Shown here piece after piece: positions 16,866 to 26,303 of a DNA stretch of 39,676 nt (positions are counted from its first letter, which is position 1; every line of letters begins with the position of its first letter). The notes below the pieces were generated by a model. It had not been told where the DNA came from, searched no databases, and was given only the letters and a program-made list of their open reading frames with translations. The stretch lies in the IMG/VR virus record IMGVR_UViG_3300034026_000013, positions 1 to 39,676 of that record; one strand, 5' to 3'. The translations under genes and the position numbers were made by a program. The DNA is from a virus.

Positions 16866-17531
16866 ATGTTCCATGAGGTCGTTTTCCCCTTAAGCCTTGA
16901 CCGTTGCATGTCAACGCATGAATGGTTGAGCACAATTATCGAACTCGGCGACCAGTCGGAGCAGAGAATCCCGCACGGCAAGGACGGGCGCCGGAAGTTC
17001 AACGCCTCAATCGGCGTCCGCTCTCTTAAAGACCTTCAAGCGTTGCTCAAATTCCACGCACTCCGGCACGGCGAGACCTACGGCTTCAAGGTGCGAGACC
17101 TCGTTGACTACACCGTCGAGCCCGGGGAGGGCGTGCTCCAGTACGTCTACGACGGCGTTGCGGCGAGCTTCCAGCTTCAAAAGATTTACGTGGACGGCGG
17201 GGCGGCCTGGATACGCGAGATTTACAAGCCCGAGCAGGGGAGCGTGAAGGTCTATCACAACGGGACTCTGAGGACGGAGGGTGTCCACTACTCGATTGAC
17301 TACGCGACGGGGGTCATAACTTTTACGGCGGGCAATATACCCGCCGGCGAGGACGTCATCGAGTGGGAGGGGCGCTTCTACGTGCCCGTTAGGTTCACCG
17401 TCAAAGAGATACCCGCGGCCGAGTTCTTCGCCACGATGGAAGAGGCTTCGGACGGCTCGGGGTGGGTGGTGAAGGACGGGACGGCGGACTTACCCGAGGT
17501 CGGGATGATTGAGGTTAAGGACTACACCTGA
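16866..17531 (+). CDS. DUF2460-family distal tail protein
   Basis: 221 residues. FHEVVFPLSLDRCMS, WLSTIIELGDQSEQRI, RRKFNASIGVRSLKDLQ and HGETYGFKVRDLVDY are the standard phrases of DUF2460, the gp12-equivalent of gene transfer agents and many siphoviruses. It forms part of the tail-tip ring. A beta-strand insert (KVYHNGTLRTEGVHYSIDYA) is typical of the group. It overlaps the next gene at ATGC/T-end. Confidence 0.85.
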   Translation: MFHEVVFPLSLDRCMSTHEWLSTIIELGDQSEQRIPHGKDGRRKFNASIGVRSLKDLQALLKFHALRHGETYGFKVRDLVDYTVEPGEGVLQYVYDGVAASFQLQKIYVDGGAAWIREIYKPEQGSVKVYHNGTLRTEGVHYSIDYATGVITFTAGNIPAGEDVIEWEGRFYVPVRFTVKEIPAAEFFATMEEASDGSGWVVKDGTADLPEVGMIEVKDYT

Positions 17532-18457
17532 TGCCCGAGACTGTCATCAACTACCAGAGCCCTCATACGGCGCAGAGTCTCGTTGACCACATCGGGACGG
17601 CGACGCCGACGACGGCCGTCTGCTGGAAGCTCAAGCCCGACCCCGCGAGCCCCCTTTACGCTTCCGGCCTTGAGGTGCGCGCCACCTCCCACGACCGCCC
17701 GCTCGTTCTGCCCGGCCACGGCTCCGCGCCCTTCCTGCCGGGCATTGCCGGCCTTCCCACGACGATTGACACCGAGAGCGGCCACGAGTCCGCCGGGCTC
17801 CAGTACGAGACCGTTTTCAACTCCGCAGGGATAACGCGCAACTCCCTCGCGGCGGGCGATTGGGTGAAGGCCCGCGTCGAGATTTACACCGTCAACGTCG
17901 CCGCGCTCGAAATGGGGCAGCTTATCGAGTTCGCCGGTTTCCTGGGGAAGGCCGACGAGGAAGGGGAGATGTGGAAGGCGGAAGCGCGGCCACTGACGGC
18001 GGCCGCTCAGGCTCAGGTCGGCAGGCTCACCTCCGCCCGCTGCACGGTCAGGCGCCTCGGGGACGCCCGCTGTAAGGTCAACCTTAACGCCCCCGCGGCC
18101 GGCGACGGCGGCGCCATCCTCGTCAGCGGCTCCCTGACGCAGGTCGTGAGCGTGACGCGCGTCCGCGACTCGGCACTCACCCAGACCGGCAACTATTTCG
18201 AGCTGATTAAGTTTACGTCGGGTCCGCTCTCGGGGCGGGAGTACGAGGTCAGGGAGTACGACCCGGCGAATAAAGAGTTCATCCTCCGCGACTTTATGCA
18301 CACGCTCCCCGCGGTCGGAAACACCTACACGGCGACGAGGCGGTGTAACCGAGACCCGGCCGACTGCGTGCGCGTCTACGCGAACATCATCAACAACCGC
18401 GGCTATCGCTTTATTACCAACGTCGAGCAGATTAACAAGATTCAGAGGGCTTCCTGA
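17531..18457 (+). CDS. DUF2163/BR0599-family tail-tip protein
   Basis: 308 residues. The central RCTVRRLGDARCKVNLNAPA is the conserved Cys-containing phrase of the DUF2163/BR0599 group. Relatives serve as the hinge/hub protein of the tail tip (gp13 in gene transfer agents, gpL-like position in lambda). It overlaps DUF2460 upstream by one base and the peptidase gene downstream. Confidence 0.85.
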   Translation: MPETVINYQSPHTAQSLVDHIGTATPTTAVCWKLKPDPASPLYASGLEVRATSHDRPLVLPGHGSAPFLPGIAGLPTTIDTESGHESAGLQYETVFNSAGITRNSLAAGDWVKARVEIYTVNVAALEMGQLIEFAGFLGKADEEGEMWKAEARPLTAAAQAQVGRLTSARCTVRRLGDARCKVNLNAPAAGDGGAILVSGSLTQVVSVTRVRDSALTQTGNYFELIKFTSGPLSGREYEVREYDPANKEFILRDFMHTLPAVGNTYTATRRCNRDPADCVRVYANIINNRGYRFITNVEQINKIQRAS

Positions 18458-18939
18458 TGACACTCTACACGCCGCCCGACCCCTCGAAGATTACCCGCGA
18501 TGACATCGTGGCGGTCGCGCGCACGCTCAAGGGCGTGCCCTTCCGGCATCAGGGCTCCTACCCCGAGACCGGCCTCGACTGTCGCGGGCTGATTGAATAC
18601 ATCGCCTTCGTGTTGTGGTCTCGGCCCATCCCGCCGCGCAGCTACCAGCGCACGCCCGACGGGGCCGAGTTCCTGGAGAAGATGCGCGCCGAGATGGTGG
18701 AGATAGACCCGGCCTCGGCGGGGCACGGCGACGCGGTGCTGATTCACTTCCCCCGAGACACCGAGGCGAGACACGGCGGGGTGCTGGCCGACGGGCCGGT
18801 GTTCGCCGCCGACCCTTCCGAGCTGATGCTGATTCACGCCTGGGAGAGCCGGGGCGTGGGCGAGGTAAGGGAAGAGCCTTTGCGCGGGTGGAAGCAGCGA
18901 AACGTTGATTACGCCTTCCGCTTCCCCGGCATCGCATAG
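18457..18939 (+). CDS. NlpC/P60 tail-tip peptidoglycan peptidase
   Basis: 160 residues. The catalytic Cys is in GLDCRGLIEYIAFVL (about residue 43), the His in ARHGGVLADG (about 107), and a further His in LIHAWESRG. This is the NlpC/P60 papain-like layout. In this position the enzyme is carried at the tail tip to open peptidoglycan during DNA entry (gp14 of gene transfer agents, gpK of lambda). The ATG overlaps the upstream stop (ATGA). It is the only cell-wall hydrolase I recognise in the window. Confidence 0.85.
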   Translation: MTLYTPPDPSKITRDDIVAVARTLKGVPFRHQGSYPETGLDCRGLIEYIAFVLWSRPIPPRSYQRTPDGAEFLEKMRAEMVEIDPASAGHGDAVLIHFPRDTEARHGGVLADGPVFAADPSELMLIHAWESRGVGEVREEPLRGWKQRNVDYAFRFPGIA

Positions 18940-18948
18940 GAGATACAG

Positions 18949-21900
18949 GTGGCCGCAGCAGTCCCTTTACTGATTCAGGTCGGCGTCGCCGCGGGTACTT
19001 ACGTGGCGTCGTCCCTGCTCGCCCCCAAGCCGAAGCTCAACCCGGTAGACAAGGGGCGCTATGACGACATCCGCGCGACGACCGCGGAGGAGGGCGCGTT
19101 CATCCCCCTGTGCTTCGGCGAGCGCGTCCGCCTCGCCGGCAACATCATCTGGGGCACGGTCACGAGAGAGTATGTGACGCGCACGCCCGGCCGGACGGGC
19201 GGGAAGGGGGGCAGCGGCGGCGGTCAGACGGCGACGCCCCCGACGAACACCTTCAGCTATAAAAAGTCTTTCGCCATCATGGTGTGCGGGACGCCCGTCA
19301 GGTCTTACCGGCGCATCTCGGAAAACCTCGAAGCGTTTTATAACAACGTCGGCTCAGACCTGCGGGAGGACTTCTACGAGGCCGAGAACTACGCCGCGGG
19401 CGGCGGCGCCGCCGTCGTCACGGACGGGGAATTCTCAGGCGGGCGCGCGGTGCGGCTCGCGGACGCCGGCCAGTACGCCCAGATTGACGCCTACGCGCTC
19501 TTTACGGGCCTGCATACGGTCGTCATCTACTACAAGGCGGCGAGCCCCGCGCAGGTCTACCTGAGCGCGAACGGCGGCGGCGAAACCCTCGTCAGTCTCC
19601 CGGCCACCGGGGGCGTGCCCTTGACCGTAACGGCGACCCTGCAACTCCGCCGGGGGGCTAACGCCGTCAAGATACGCGGCGCGGCCGTCTCCTGCGACGT
19701 TGACCGCATTTATATTTCCGGCACGGGTTCGCCGCCCGACCCCGACCTGACGCCGCGCGAGGTAACCAACCTCATTGACCCCGGCGCCATCTTCCCCGCC
19801 GACCCGGACAACCCGACCTCCTTCTACAACAACGTCCAGGGGTTCGACGGCAACGGCTATTTCGAGGGCTACACGACCGCGGGCGGGCAGGCGCGCATAG
19901 AACTCTTCGCGGGCGTGGAGACTCAGCCTCAGTCCGCCATCATCGTGGCCGTCGAGGGGGCTTCCGAGACGCCCGCCTTCCGCGATGTCTCATACTTCGT
20001 CACCGAGGATTATCTCGTCAGGGACGGGCAGCTCGGCAACTTCATCTTCGAGATAGAGCCGGAGATTCAGAACCTCGACGAGATTCTTCTCTATCTCTAC
20101 ACGCTCGACGGGAAGGTCACGGCGGCGGATTGTGACTTCTCTTCCGAGGTGGGGAGGAAGGTCTCGGGGCTCGTCATTGACCACCGCGCCCCGCTCAGCG
20201 AGACGGTGGCCGCGCTCGAAGCGTGGTTTAACTTCGACATCGTTCCGCGCGGGGGCAAGATTGCCTCCGTTCGGCGCGGGGGCGCGGTCGCAACCCGCCT
20301 GTACGAGCGTGAGCTGCGCGCGCACGTCTACGGCGAGGAGCGCCCGGTCGCGGCCGTGAAGGTCACGCACGAAGACCCGACCGACCTGCCGGGCGAGGTA
20401 GATGTCGTCTACTTAGACCCCTCGCCCTCGAAGGACTTCCACAGCGGCAGCCAGAACGCCCAGAAGATTGTCGGCTTCGCCTTCGACAAGGAGACCCTGA
20501 CCTTCCCCCTGGTGGGCGACGCGGACACGGCCCACGCCGTCGGGATGCGCTACCTCGACGCCCGTCACCTCGCGTCCAAGCCCGGGGAGCTGGTCTGCGG
20601 CTTCGGCAAGCGTTACCTCATCCCGACGGACATCGTAGAAGTGGAGCTAGAGGACGCGACGCTCTACACCTTCCGCATCGTGCAGAAGCAGGCCGACCTT
20701 CAAGGGATGGTCAGGTTCGGCGTCGTGCCCGAGCGCGCGTCCGTCTACGGGCAGGGCGGGACGGGTGTCTCGGGCCGGGGCGGGGACACGCTCGTCATTC
20801 GCTCGCTGGCTAACACCATGCTCGTCGTCGCCGACGTGGTGGCCGTGCGTCAGGAAGATTTCGGCCGCCTCGTGCTATACGCCGCGGCCTGCCGGCGCGG
20901 GGCGGGGCGCTGGCCCGGCTACCATCTGCACAAGAAAGACCGGAACGACGAATTCGAGCGCGTCGACGGCTTCCACGACACCGCCACCATCGGGGTTGTC
21001 GAGACGGCATCGCAGAGCGCGTTCGCCTCCGGCTATGACCCTACCCGCTCCTTCGTCGTCAAGCTGTACGACGGGGTGCTTGAGTCTCGGACTCTGACGG
21101 AAGTGCTCGCCGCGCGCGTCAACCTCGCGCTTTACGGCAAGGGCACGCGCTGGGAGGTGCTGCAATTCCTGAATGCCGTGCCGCAGGCCGCCTCCGCCCC
21201 CTTCGTCGCGCAGTACCTCGTGACGGGCACGGTCGCGGGCGTCTTCGGCAGCAACCAGCACTCGCGCAACCATCAGGACGGCGACCTCTTCGTCCTCGTG
21301 GACAGCGCCTTGAAGTCCTTCCCCGTGCCTACTGCGGACCTTAATCAGGAGTTGACGTTCGTCGGGCAGACGGCCGGGCAGGCGTTCGCGGACGCGGAGG
21401 CCGTCAGCGCCGTCAGCCTGACCCTGTGGGGCGCGAGCGCCAAGCCCATAGCCGCCTCTCACCTCCGGCTTGAGCGCGCGGACGGTTCCAACGGCTCGCC
21501 CCTCCTCGTTTTGTGGGACTTCCCCTCGACCGTCTTCGACCCGACCGATGAGCAATACCTCGTGCGAATCATCTCCGGCGCCGAGGTGCGCCGCCACATC
21601 GTGCAGGCCCACTACCCGGAGCCCGCACAGTGGTATAAGCCGGACGTTGACCCGTCGCTCACGGCCACCATCAACCAGGCGCTCGTCCACATCTCGGAGA
21701 ACGGGACGGTTACCTCGGACGCCAACTCTTCTCAGCTCGGCACGGTGCGCGCCTCACAGGTCATCTACGGCGAAGGCCGCATCAGGCTCAAGCTGGATTC
21801 GCGGATGCCTCCCCTACTGCTTCAAGTCGCTTCCGCAGTCATACCGTGCGAGGTGGACACCGCCACCAATGAGTTCATAGCGGTTGACCACTACTGGCTG

Positions 21901-22503
21901 GACGGGGAGCAAATCAACTTCCTCGGCGGGATACCAACGACTTCCCCGGCGATTAACGGCGACCAGTATGGGACGGGTAATTACTTCATCGTCAACGCCA
22001 CCTCAGACCGCTTCCAGATAAGCGAGACGGCGGGCGGGGCGCCTATGGACATCACGGCCACGGGCTCGGGGCAGCTCTATTTCCAGTACACGTCAATTCC
22101 TTTCGCTCGGTTCGGCGCGTTAATGGAGTCGGGCGCCGCTTACGTCGTGCCGGAGTTGGCGACGTCGCTCAAGGTGCGTGCGCTCGCGGGAGGCGAGTGC
22201 GTTATTGAACTCAAGAACGGGCGGGTCAGCTACTACATTAATGACCTAACGACCCCGCGCTACGTGTCGGGCGGCTCGCCGTGGCGGCATCCGTTCTCGC
22301 TGCACGCGCAGCTCGGCCTCCTCGACGGGAGCCCGCAGGCGGCCGTGAACGTGACGATAGAGCACGCGAACCCGCGGACGTTCCTTTACACGCGGGAGAT
22401 GCAGGAGCACGACTTCCCCGGCGGGATACCTTCGACGGTGACGGTCACGGTATCGAGGCTGTCGGCGTTCGGCGCGGGCGAGGAGATAGAGGCTACGGGG
22501 TGA
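18949..22503 (+). CDS. gpJ-like tail-tip attachment protein with CBM-like insert
   Basis: 1184 residues, GTG start with AGGAGATA at good spacing. It starts with a hydrophobic segment ([20 protein letters not shown]) and ARATTAEEG-like [18 protein letters not shown], usual for the group. Residues ~143-258 look like an inserted carbohydrate-binding module of the CBM6/35 style ([31 protein letters not shown], later DVDRIYISG). The centre carries a gpJ/GTA-type baseplate core ([37 protein letters not shown]). The C-terminal ~400 residues are beta-rich and likely receptor-binding. It ends the tail-tip block and is followed 4 nt later by the fibre gene. Confidence 0.85.
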   Translation: MAAAVPLLIQVGVAAGTYVASSLLAPKPKLNPVDKGRYDDIRATTAEEGAFIPLCFGERVRLAGNIIWGTVTREYVTRTPGRTGGKGGSGGGQTATPPTNTFSYKKSFAIMVCGTPVRSYRRISENLEAFYNNVGSDLREDFYEAENYAAGGGAAVVTDGEFSGGRAVRLADAGQYAQIDAYALFTGLHTVVIYYKAASPAQVYLSANGGGETLVSLPATGGVPLTVTATLQLRRGANAVKIRGAAVSCDVDRIYISGTGSPPDPDLTPREVTNLIDPGAIFPADPDNPTSFYNNVQGFDGNGYFEGYTTAGGQARIELFAGVETQPQSAIIVAVEGASETPAFRDVSYFVTEDYLVRDGQLGNFIFEIEPEIQNLDEILLYLYTLDGKVTAADCDFSSEVGRKVSGLVIDHRAPLSETVAALEAWFNFDIVPRGGKIASVRRGGAVATRLYERELRAHVYGEERPVAAVKVTHEDPTDLPGEVDVVYLDPSPSKDFHSGSQNAQKIVGFAFDKETLTFPLVGDADTAHAVGMRYLDARHLASKPGELVCGFGKRYLIPTDIVEVELEDATLYTFRIVQKQADLQGMVRFGVVPERASVYGQGGTGVSGRGGDTLVIRSLANTMLVVADVVAVRQEDFGRLVLYAAACRRGAGRWPGYHLHKKDRNDEFERVDGFHDTATIGVVETASQSAFASGYDPTRSFVVKLYDGVLESRTLTEVLAARVNLALYGKGTRWEVLQFLNAVPQAASAPFVAQYLVTGTVAGVFGSNQHSRNHQDGDLFVLVDSALKSFPVPTADLNQELTFVGQTAGQAFADAEAVSAVSLTLWGASAKPIAASHLRLERADGSNGSPLLVLWDFPSTVFDPTDEQYLVRIISGAEVRRHIVQAHYPEPAQWYKPDVDPSLTATINQALVHISENGTVTSDANSSQLGTVRASQVIYGEGRIRLKLDSRMPPLLLQVASAVIPCEVDTATNEFIAVDHYWLDGEQINFLGGIPTTSPAINGDQYGTGNYFIVNATSDRFQISETAGGAPMDITATGSGQLYFQYTSIPFARFGALMESGAAYVVPELATSLKVRALAGGECVIELKNGRVSYYINDLTTPRYVSGGSPWRHPFSLHAQLGLLDGSPQAAVNVTIEHANPRTFLYTREMQEHDFPGGIPSTVTVTVSRLSAFGAGEEIEATG

Positions 22504-22507
22504 AGCT

Positions 22508-25438
22508 ATGGAATTAGCAGGCGACGGCTACATTAAGACGTGGGACGGCACGCTCAAACAGGAGAGGTGGAGCCAGCCTTCGTTAGTCACCGTGGGAGAT
22601 GCCGCGAGCTACAAGGGCGAGTCCGGCCCTTCCGCGGTGCATTTCTCTTACATCTCGGGCCTGACCTCTAACGTCCAAGACCAGTTGAACGCCAAAGCGT
22701 CCCTGTCATCCCCGGCCTTCACTGACATTCCGACGGCCCCCACAGCCCCCGCGACGACGAACACGACGCAAATAGCCACCACGGCCTTCGTGCGGGCCGA
22801 GATAGCGGCCCTCGTCAACTCCGCCCCGTCCACGCTCGACCAGTTGAACGAACTGGCCGCCGCGCTCGGCAACGACCCGAACTTTGCGACGACGGTCACG
22901 ACGGCGCTGGCTGGCAAGCAGCCCTTAGACGCCACGCTCACGGCGCTGGCCGCCTTCAACAGTAACGGCATCCTCGTCCAGACCGCCGCGGACACCTTCG
23001 CCGCCCGGACGCTCACCGGCCCGGCGGCGGGGCTGACGGTCACGAACGGCAGCGGGGTTTCAGGTAATCCTACTCTCGCGCTCGCCAACGACCTCGCGGC
23101 GTTAGAAGCACTCTCCTCGATTGGCATCGCCGTCCGCATCGGTTCCGACACGTGGGCGCAGCGTTCGATTGCGGTTCCGGCCGCAGGTATCTCGATTACG
23201 AACGCCGACGGCTTCGCGGGCAACCCCACGCTGGCGTTAGCAAACGACCTCGCCGCACTGGAAGGGCTCGGCTCGACGGGTATAGCGGTCAGGACGGGTG
23301 CGGACGCCTGGGCCCAAAGGTCTATCGCCGTCCCGGCAGCGGGCATCTCCATCACCAACGCGGACGGGTCGGGCGGCAACCCCACTCTGGCCCTCGCTAA
23401 CGATTTGGCGGCGCTCGAAGGCTTGGCGTCTACGGGATTAGCCGTCAGAACCGCGACGGACACGTGGGCGCAGCGCAGCATAGTCGTGACGAGCGGGACG
23501 GGGCTGTCCGTCTCGCAGGGCGACGGCGTGGCGGGTAACCCGACGCTCGCGGGCGTGGACGCCACGACTGCCGTCAAGGGCGTCGCCTCGTTCAACTCCA
23601 CGAACTTCTCCGTCTCGTCGGGCGCGGTCAACACCGTCCAGAACATCCATACGGGGGCGAGCCCGACATTTACCGGGCTTGTAGCGGCAGGCGCGTCCTT
23701 CGACCTCATCAACACGACGGCGACCACCGTCAACTTCGTGGGCGCGGCCACGGCCTTAACCATAGGCGCCACGACGGGCACGGCCACGCTTCGGAACGCC
23801 ACGGTCAGACTCTCCGGCACGTTGCTTGACGCCGGGATGGCCTATAACACTGACATCGGCCAACTGTCGCGGAAGTTCAAGAGTCTCCACGCCGCGGAGT
23901 TGTGGGTGGAGACATTAGTCGCTCAGTCCACGATGGCGACCATCGGGGGCCGGATACTCGTCGGCCCCACCACCTCGCTCGTCGCCGACCTCGCCCCGGC
24001 CGCGACCACCATCACGGTCAAGCACAACAACCTGTCTTCGGGCGACCGGGTTTACATGGAGGCGAACGGTCAGGTTGAATTCATGGCCGTCACCTCGTCG
24101 GCGGGGGGCACGGCCGGCGCCTACACCTACACGGTGACGCGCGACCTCGACGGGACGGGCGCGAATCAGTGGTACGCGGGGGACGCCGTTTTCAACACCG
24201 GCACGACCGGCTCGGGGTGGATAGACCTCTATTCGGTTCGCGGCGTGAAGTCCTCCAGTGAGTCCGGCCCGACCATCGTCGGGAACGTGCGCAACTCCGC
24301 CACCTATAACGACTGGTCGCCGCGGTGGGCGGTCGGCAACCTGAAAAACCTTTACGACTACTCGGCCGACACTTACGGGGCGGCGTTCGGGCAGAAGGCC
24401 GCGGGGAAGACCTGGGTCGCCGTGGACGCCACGAACGGGTTCCGCATCGTCAATAACACGGACGTCATCGGCCAGTGGGATGCCTCGGGCAACGCGACGC
24501 TCGGCAAGGTGGCGACAGACTCCGGCAACGCCTACTGGAACAACTCTAACAAGCGGCTTGAGTTCAGGGGCGGCACCGGGGGCACGGTCGTTCAGGCTTA
24601 CGTGGACACGACGGGGGCGATAGTTGCCGGCGGGGGCGACGTCACGCTGAACTCGAACGGCATCAGGATATCGGCGGCCGTGGGCGCCGCCAACGCCATC
24701 TCGTGGTACAGCGGCGCCACGCTCGCCGGCTATCTGGCGATTTTCACCAACAGCGGCTCCGGCGCCGGCACGATGATAGTGACCGGCGCGGGGGACGCCC
24801 TGGCCCAAATCGAAACGTCGTCCGGCAGCAACTCTGCGCAGTTCACCATCCAATCGGTTGCGGCCGGGGGCAGTTACGCCACCCTCGGGAGTAGCGGGGG
24901 GACTTTCACCGGCCTGTCCGTGGGCACGGGCGGCACCCCCGCCTACATGCTCGACGTAAACGGCACGGGACGCTTCACGGGCGCCGTCACGCTCTCGGGG
25001 GGCATCGCCAACACCGTCGCCGTCCCGAACGGGTTCATCATACCCACCTCCGGCACGGCCTCGGGACGTTTGACGACGGTCGCCGCCGATTGGGTGGGCG
25101 TGACCATGAACGCCACCTTCGGCGTCTCGGGCTGGATGCTAGACGACACCGCGAAGTCGGGATGGTTCTTCAAGATGGACTCGCGCTCCTTCCTCACCGA
25201 ATGGGCCGTCTACCGAGTCCCGCCGGGCTCAAATCCCCACACAAACGAGCGTGCGATTCTGGCGTGCAAGTCGGACGACACGGTGGTCATCAAGACGCCG
25301 AACGCGGCGCCCACGGACTCGAATCTCAACTCGGCGAGCGTGACGTGGTACCTGGACGAGGCGACGAACACCCTCAAGGTAAGGGTGAAATACTCCAACG
25401 GCACGACGATGAAAACAGGTTCCGTGACGCTCACGTAA
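22508..25438 (+). CDS. Tail fibre protein with 52-residue repeats
   Basis: 976 residues. Residues ~60-130 contain the tail-fibre phrases [19 protein letters not shown] and [20 protein letters not shown]. From residue ~140 come four repeats; three clear copies start at residues 192, 244 and 296 (LANDLAALE...) with a strict 52-residue period, each containing DTWAQRSI- and GNPTLA-type phrases. The rest is Thr/Gly/Ser-rich beta structure. No chaperone cleavage motif was recognised at the end. It is a trimeric fibre or side-fibre by inference and probably decides host range with the gpJ-like protein. Confidence 0.85.
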   Translation: MELAGDGYIKTWDGTLKQERWSQPSLVTVGDAASYKGESGPSAVHFSYISGLTSNVQDQLNAKASLSSPAFTDIPTAPTAPATTNTTQIATTAFVRAEIAALVNSAPSTLDQLNELAAALGNDPNFATTVTTALAGKQPLDATLTALAAFNSNGILVQTAADTFAARTLTGPAAGLTVTNGSGVSGNPTLALANDLAALEALSSIGIAVRIGSDTWAQRSIAVPAAGISITNADGFAGNPTLALANDLAALEGLGSTGIAVRTGADAWAQRSIAVPAAGISITNADGSGGNPTLALANDLAALEGLASTGLAVRTATDTWAQRSIVVTSGTGLSVSQGDGVAGNPTLAGVDATTAVKGVASFNSTNFSVSSGAVNTVQNIHTGASPTFTGLVAAGASFDLINTTATTVNFVGAATALTIGATTGTATLRNATVRLSGTLLDAGMAYNTDIGQLSRKFKSLHAAELWVETLVAQSTMATIGGRILVGPTTSLVADLAPAATTITVKHNNLSSGDRVYMEANGQVEFMAVTSSAGGTAGAYTYTVTRDLDGTGANQWYAGDAVFNTGTTGSGWIDLYSVRGVKSSSESGPTIVGNVRNSATYNDWSPRWAVGNLKNLYDYSADTYGAAFGQKAAGKTWVAVDATNGFRIVNNTDVIGQWDASGNATLGKVATDSGNAYWNNSNKRLEFRGGTGGTVVQAYVDTTGAIVAGGGDVTLNSNGIRISAAVGAANAISWYSGATLAGYLAIFTNSGSGAGTMIVTGAGDALAQIETSSGSNSAQFTIQSVAAGGSYATLGSSGGTFTGLSVGTGGTPAYMLDVNGTGRFTGAVTLSGGIANTVAVPNGFIIPTSGTASGRLTTVAADWVGVTMNATFGVSGWMLDDTAKSGWFFKMDSRSFLTEWAVYRVPPGSNPHTNERAILACKSDDTVVIKTPNAAPTDSNLNSASVTWYLDEATNTLKVRVKYSNGTTMKTGSVTLT
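22930..23560 (+). repeat. Tandem 156-bp coding repeats in the fibre gene
   Basis: Three clear copies begin at 23081, 23237 and 23393 (period exactly 156 bp), with a divergent earlier copy from about 22930. Codon choices differ between copies, so the repeat is kept at the protein level. Confidence 0.7.
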
Positions 25439-25470
25439 GGGGCGGCACATAGTCAGAAAAGGAAAACTTT

Positions 25471-25887
25471 ATGAGCACACGCGCAGTCAACGTCAGGATG
25501 GCGGACTTAATCAACTCACTCGGCCGGACGCTGCCCGGGGCCGGAGTCGCCCCCGGCCCCCTGGACAAGCTCCTCTCGGCCCGGCTCCCCACGGCCCTCT
25601 CCTTCCGCCTTTCGGGGCTGATAGACGAGATAGACCCGCCCGTGAAGAGGTACAACAAGCAGCAGCAGGCGTTAGTGGAGGAGCTGGCGCCGGAAGGGCT
25701 GGAGAAGCTGAGTCAGGAGCAGAAGAAAGAGGTAGACGCCCGATTCGCCGAGGCGATGGAGACTTTAGGGAACGAGGAGGTGACGATTCGAGTGCCCGTC
25801 GTCACGCCGGCAGACCTGGACAGATTTGAGCTGCTGAGTCCTGCGGAGTGCCGGGCTCTTAAGTGGTTGTTCGTGGATGAAGGCTGA
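25471..25887 (+). CDS. Small protein at the end of the tail operon
   Basis: 138 residues. The central part (LSFRLSGLIDEIDPPVKRYN, KQQQALVEELAPEGLEKL) is a charged helical hairpin like the DUF1617-type proteins found among phage tail genes. C-terminal VVTPADLDRFELLSPAECRA is followed by a short helix. Start context AGAAAAGGAAAACTTTATG is good. Its last codons form part of a large inverted-repeat structure. Function unknown; a late structural or assembly role is likely by position. Confidence 0.6.
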   Translation: MSTRAVNVRMADLINSLGRTLPGAGVAPGPLDKLLSARLPTALSFRLSGLIDEIDPPVKRYNKQQQALVEELAPEGLEKLSQEQKKEVDARFAEAMETLGNEEVTIRVPVVTPADLDRFELLSPAECRALKWLFVDEG

Positions 25888-25990
25888 GAGAGGCGGGGTC
25901 GGCCCTCATAATACGAAGACCGCTCGACTTCGTATTATGAGGGCCGACCCCGCCTCGTAATACGAACTCTCAGCCGTCTCGTAATACGAA
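25882..25990. terminator. 29-bp hairpin nested in a larger broken palindrome
   Basis: 25890-25918 and 25928-25956 are perfect 29-nt inverted arms with a 9-nt loop. Outside them GGCTGAGAG (25882-25890, in the gene end) pairs with CTCTCAGCC (25967-25975). The 13-mer CTCGTAATACGAA sits at 25954-25966 and again at 25978-25990. It is a strong stop for the late operon whatever its origin. Confidence 0.7.
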
Positions 25991-26231
25991 GTTTTCATCA
26001 TCTCTCAAACCTGAAAAAGGGGCCGAAATAGGGTCAGTGCAAGAGGTAAAAATGTGTGAAGGTTAACTGTTGATGTAATTGGGGATATTTGGTTACTTTT
26101 GGTTAATAACCGCCGTAAACGTAAACCGACACTCGTAAGCCTCGGAGCAGCAAAGGTTTAAGGTCTGTTTTTTCGTTTACGCCGCCTCGATTCGTTCAGC
26201 GGCCTGAGGGAGGAGAATTTTGACGCGAAAA
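25991..26231. other. AT-richer interval between tail and cargo genes
   Basis: About 240 bp with no credible ORF. It contains several GGTTAA/GGTTAC words (one as GGTTAATAACC, a near-palindrome) and GTAAACGTAAAC near 26110-26125. They may be binding sites, but nothing ties them to a regulator. Confidence 0.3.
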
Positions 26232-26274
26232 GAGCCGCCGCGGCGTCCTCACCCCTGAGTGACCGCGGCGGCTC
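26232..26274 (-). terminator. Terminator of the 27902-26304 gene
   Basis: GAGCCGCCGCGG and CCGCGGCGGCTC form a perfect 12-bp stem with a 19-nt loop about 30 nt after the minus-strand stop codon. CTTTTC follows on that strand. Confidence 0.6.
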
Positions 26275-26303
26275 CGAACGCGCCAAAGTTTAATGTTCAG
26301 GTT

